DNA from: Prorocentrum cordatum
Lineage: Eukaryota; Sar; Dinophyceae; Prorocentrales; Prorocentraceae
Length of the DNA stretch: 64,000 bases
Assembly (NCBI GenBank): GCA_963575745.1
Contig: CAUYUJ010015516.1
Coordinates: forward strand, 750,325-814,324
Direction: 5' to 3'
Each line of letters starts with the position of its first letter. The first letter of the stretch is position 1. The position numbers and the translations under genes are program-made. Below the pieces are notes generated by a model that saw only the letters and a list, made by a program, of their open reading frames with translations, did not search any database and was not told the origin of the DNA. Below, piece by piece: positions 62,930 through 64,000 of this stretch.

Positions 62930-63372
62930 GAAAATGAGGCCCACGCTGCAGCGGGAGCACGATTCGGAACGATTCGGGAGCAGAAATGAGGCCGGCGCCT
63001 CAACGAGAGCAGCGTTTTGGGAAAAAATGACGCCGGCGCCTCAGCGAGAGTCGTTTCCCGGGATTTCCCGGGCATCCTGTGTGTAAAAAAAAATACGCGG
63101 AGGGTGCGCGGCTATCACCCGGACGCCATCAGGGGAAGGATTCGGGAGCAGAAATGAGGCCGGCGCCTCAACGAGAGCAGCATTTTGGGAAAAAATGACG
63201 CCGGCGCGAGAGCAGCATTTTGGGAAAAATGACGCCGGCGCCTCAGCGAGAGTCGTTTCCCGGGATTTCCCGGGCATCCTGTGTGTAAAAAAACAGTACG
63301 CGGAGGGTGCGCGGCCATCACCCGGACGCCATCAGGGGAAGAGGGAGAGTATATTCATATTGAGTAATTGTT
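62930..63372 (+). repeat. Dispersed repeat R6, copy 2 (internally duplicated)
   Basis: The segment CAGAAATGAGGCCGGCGCC to CGGACGCCATCAGGGGAAG is present twice (about 62980-63138 and 63152-63342). The second copy ends TTCATATTGAGTAATTG and runs straight into a GGA array, as in copy 1 at 50.5 kb. Confidence 0.75.
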
Positions 63373-63884
63373 GAGGAGGAGGAGGAGGAGGAGGAAGAGG
63401 AGGAGGAGGAGGAGGAGGAGGAGGAGGAGGAGGAGGAGGAGGAGGAGGAGGAGGGGAGGGGGAGGAGGGGGAGAAGGAGGAGGAGAGAGGGAGGAGGAGG
63501 GGGAGGAGGAGGAGGAGGAGGAGGGGAGGAGGAGGAGGGAGGGGGGAGGAGGAGGAGGCGGAGGAGGAGGAGGAGCTGGGGGCTCTGTCCACCCCCGCCC
63601 GCCGTCCCTCCCCGGGGACCTCCTCGAGGCGCTCCGTGGCCCCCCCGCCGTACGCGGCGGCCAGCATGGCCGGCAGGTCCGCCGCGGGAGCCTGCCAGGC
63701 GCGGGAGGCGGAAGTGGTTCCTCTCGACCGTCAGGAGGAGGGGGAGGAGGAGGGAGGAGGAGAGGAGGGAGGGGGAGGAGGAGGAGGAGGAGGAGGGGGG
63801 GGGAGGAGGAGGAGGAGGAGGAGGTGGGAGGAGGCGGAGGAGGAGGAGGAGAGGAGGAGGAGGAGGAGGGGAGGAGGAGGAGGA

Positions 63885-63915
<31 letters not shown>

Positions 63916-64000
63916 GAGGAGGAGGAGGGCAGGAGGAGGAGCAGGAGGAGAAGGACCACCTCCCTCTTCAATTATGGTGATGGTGGATGGTGGTGGTGGT
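63373..64000. repeat. GGA arrays and GGT end
   Basis: GGA arrays lie at 63373-63573 and 63735-63950. The 160-bp GC-rich spacer between them has no recognised gene. The window ends in a GGT run. Confidence 0.85.

Overview
The window looks like nuclear DNA of a peridinin-type dinoflagellate, probably a Prorocentrum-like species. Three things support this. There is a tandem, intron-free, multi-unit form II RuBisCO array whose 21-residue (63-bp) spacer matches what I remember for Prorocentrum minimum/cordatum. There is an exact genomic relic of the dinoflagellate spliced leader (DinoSL). The sequence is otherwise GC-rich and very gene-poor, filled with simple repeats, fold-back elements and decayed LINEs. 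The species call is an inference, not a proof.

Layout. Bases 1-4.3 kb hold simple repeats and fragments of dispersed repeat families, called R1-R4 here. Bases 4.3-8.3 kb hold a composite satellite: a conserved head, a CAGCCT array with a 155-bp higher-order repeat, a 73-bp minisatellite and a conserved tail. It is present twice in tandem plus a partial copy, and a further copy lies at 52.5-53.9 kb. Bases 9.1-14.4 kb are a decayed LINE (A: endonuclease, reverse transcriptase, zinc fingers). Bases 16.7-18.2 kb carry an intact intronless gene for a microbial (type 1) rhodopsin that keeps the retinal lysine but has lost the usual counter-ion carboxylates. Bases 18.3-21.7 kb hold several fold-back or MITE-like elements. 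Bases 21.7-26.1 kb are a second decayed LINE (B: ORF1, endonuclease, reverse transcriptase) with a degenerate spliced-leader relic upstream. Bases 26.2-32.3 kb are C-rich arrays and nested dispersed repeats. Bases 32.3-35.4 kb are a third LINE relic (C: zinc-ribbon/coiled-coil ORF and RNase H). Bases 35.8-37.1 kb are a retroprocessed region that begins with an exact DinoSL. Bases 37-42 kb are simple repeats and unassigned sequence.

Bases 42.2-46.9 kb carry the RuBisCO array: the C-terminal end of one unit, then three more units, ending in a stop codon. The 5' end is lost in a 100-N assembly gap at 46,946-47,045. One unit has a 1-nt frameshift, one spacer has a T-rich insertion, and about 450 bp of another unit is scrambled, probably by unpolished sequence. 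From 47 to 64 kb I see no gene. That part is TAC, CAT/CAG, GGA/TCC, GT and GTG microsatellites, a 42-bp minisatellite, the second copy of the composite satellite, and shared repeat modules.

Every recognisable coding piece (rhodopsin, RuBisCO, three LINEs, retroprocessed region) is on the minus strand, as expected for unidirectional dinoflagellate gene arrays. The only genes with a clear cellular role are the RuBisCO polyprotein (plastid CO2 fixation) and the rhodopsin (light sensing or ion transport). Nothing in the sequence links the two beyond their relation to light. Most long open frames in the window are three-phase readings of trinucleotide repeats and were not annotated.
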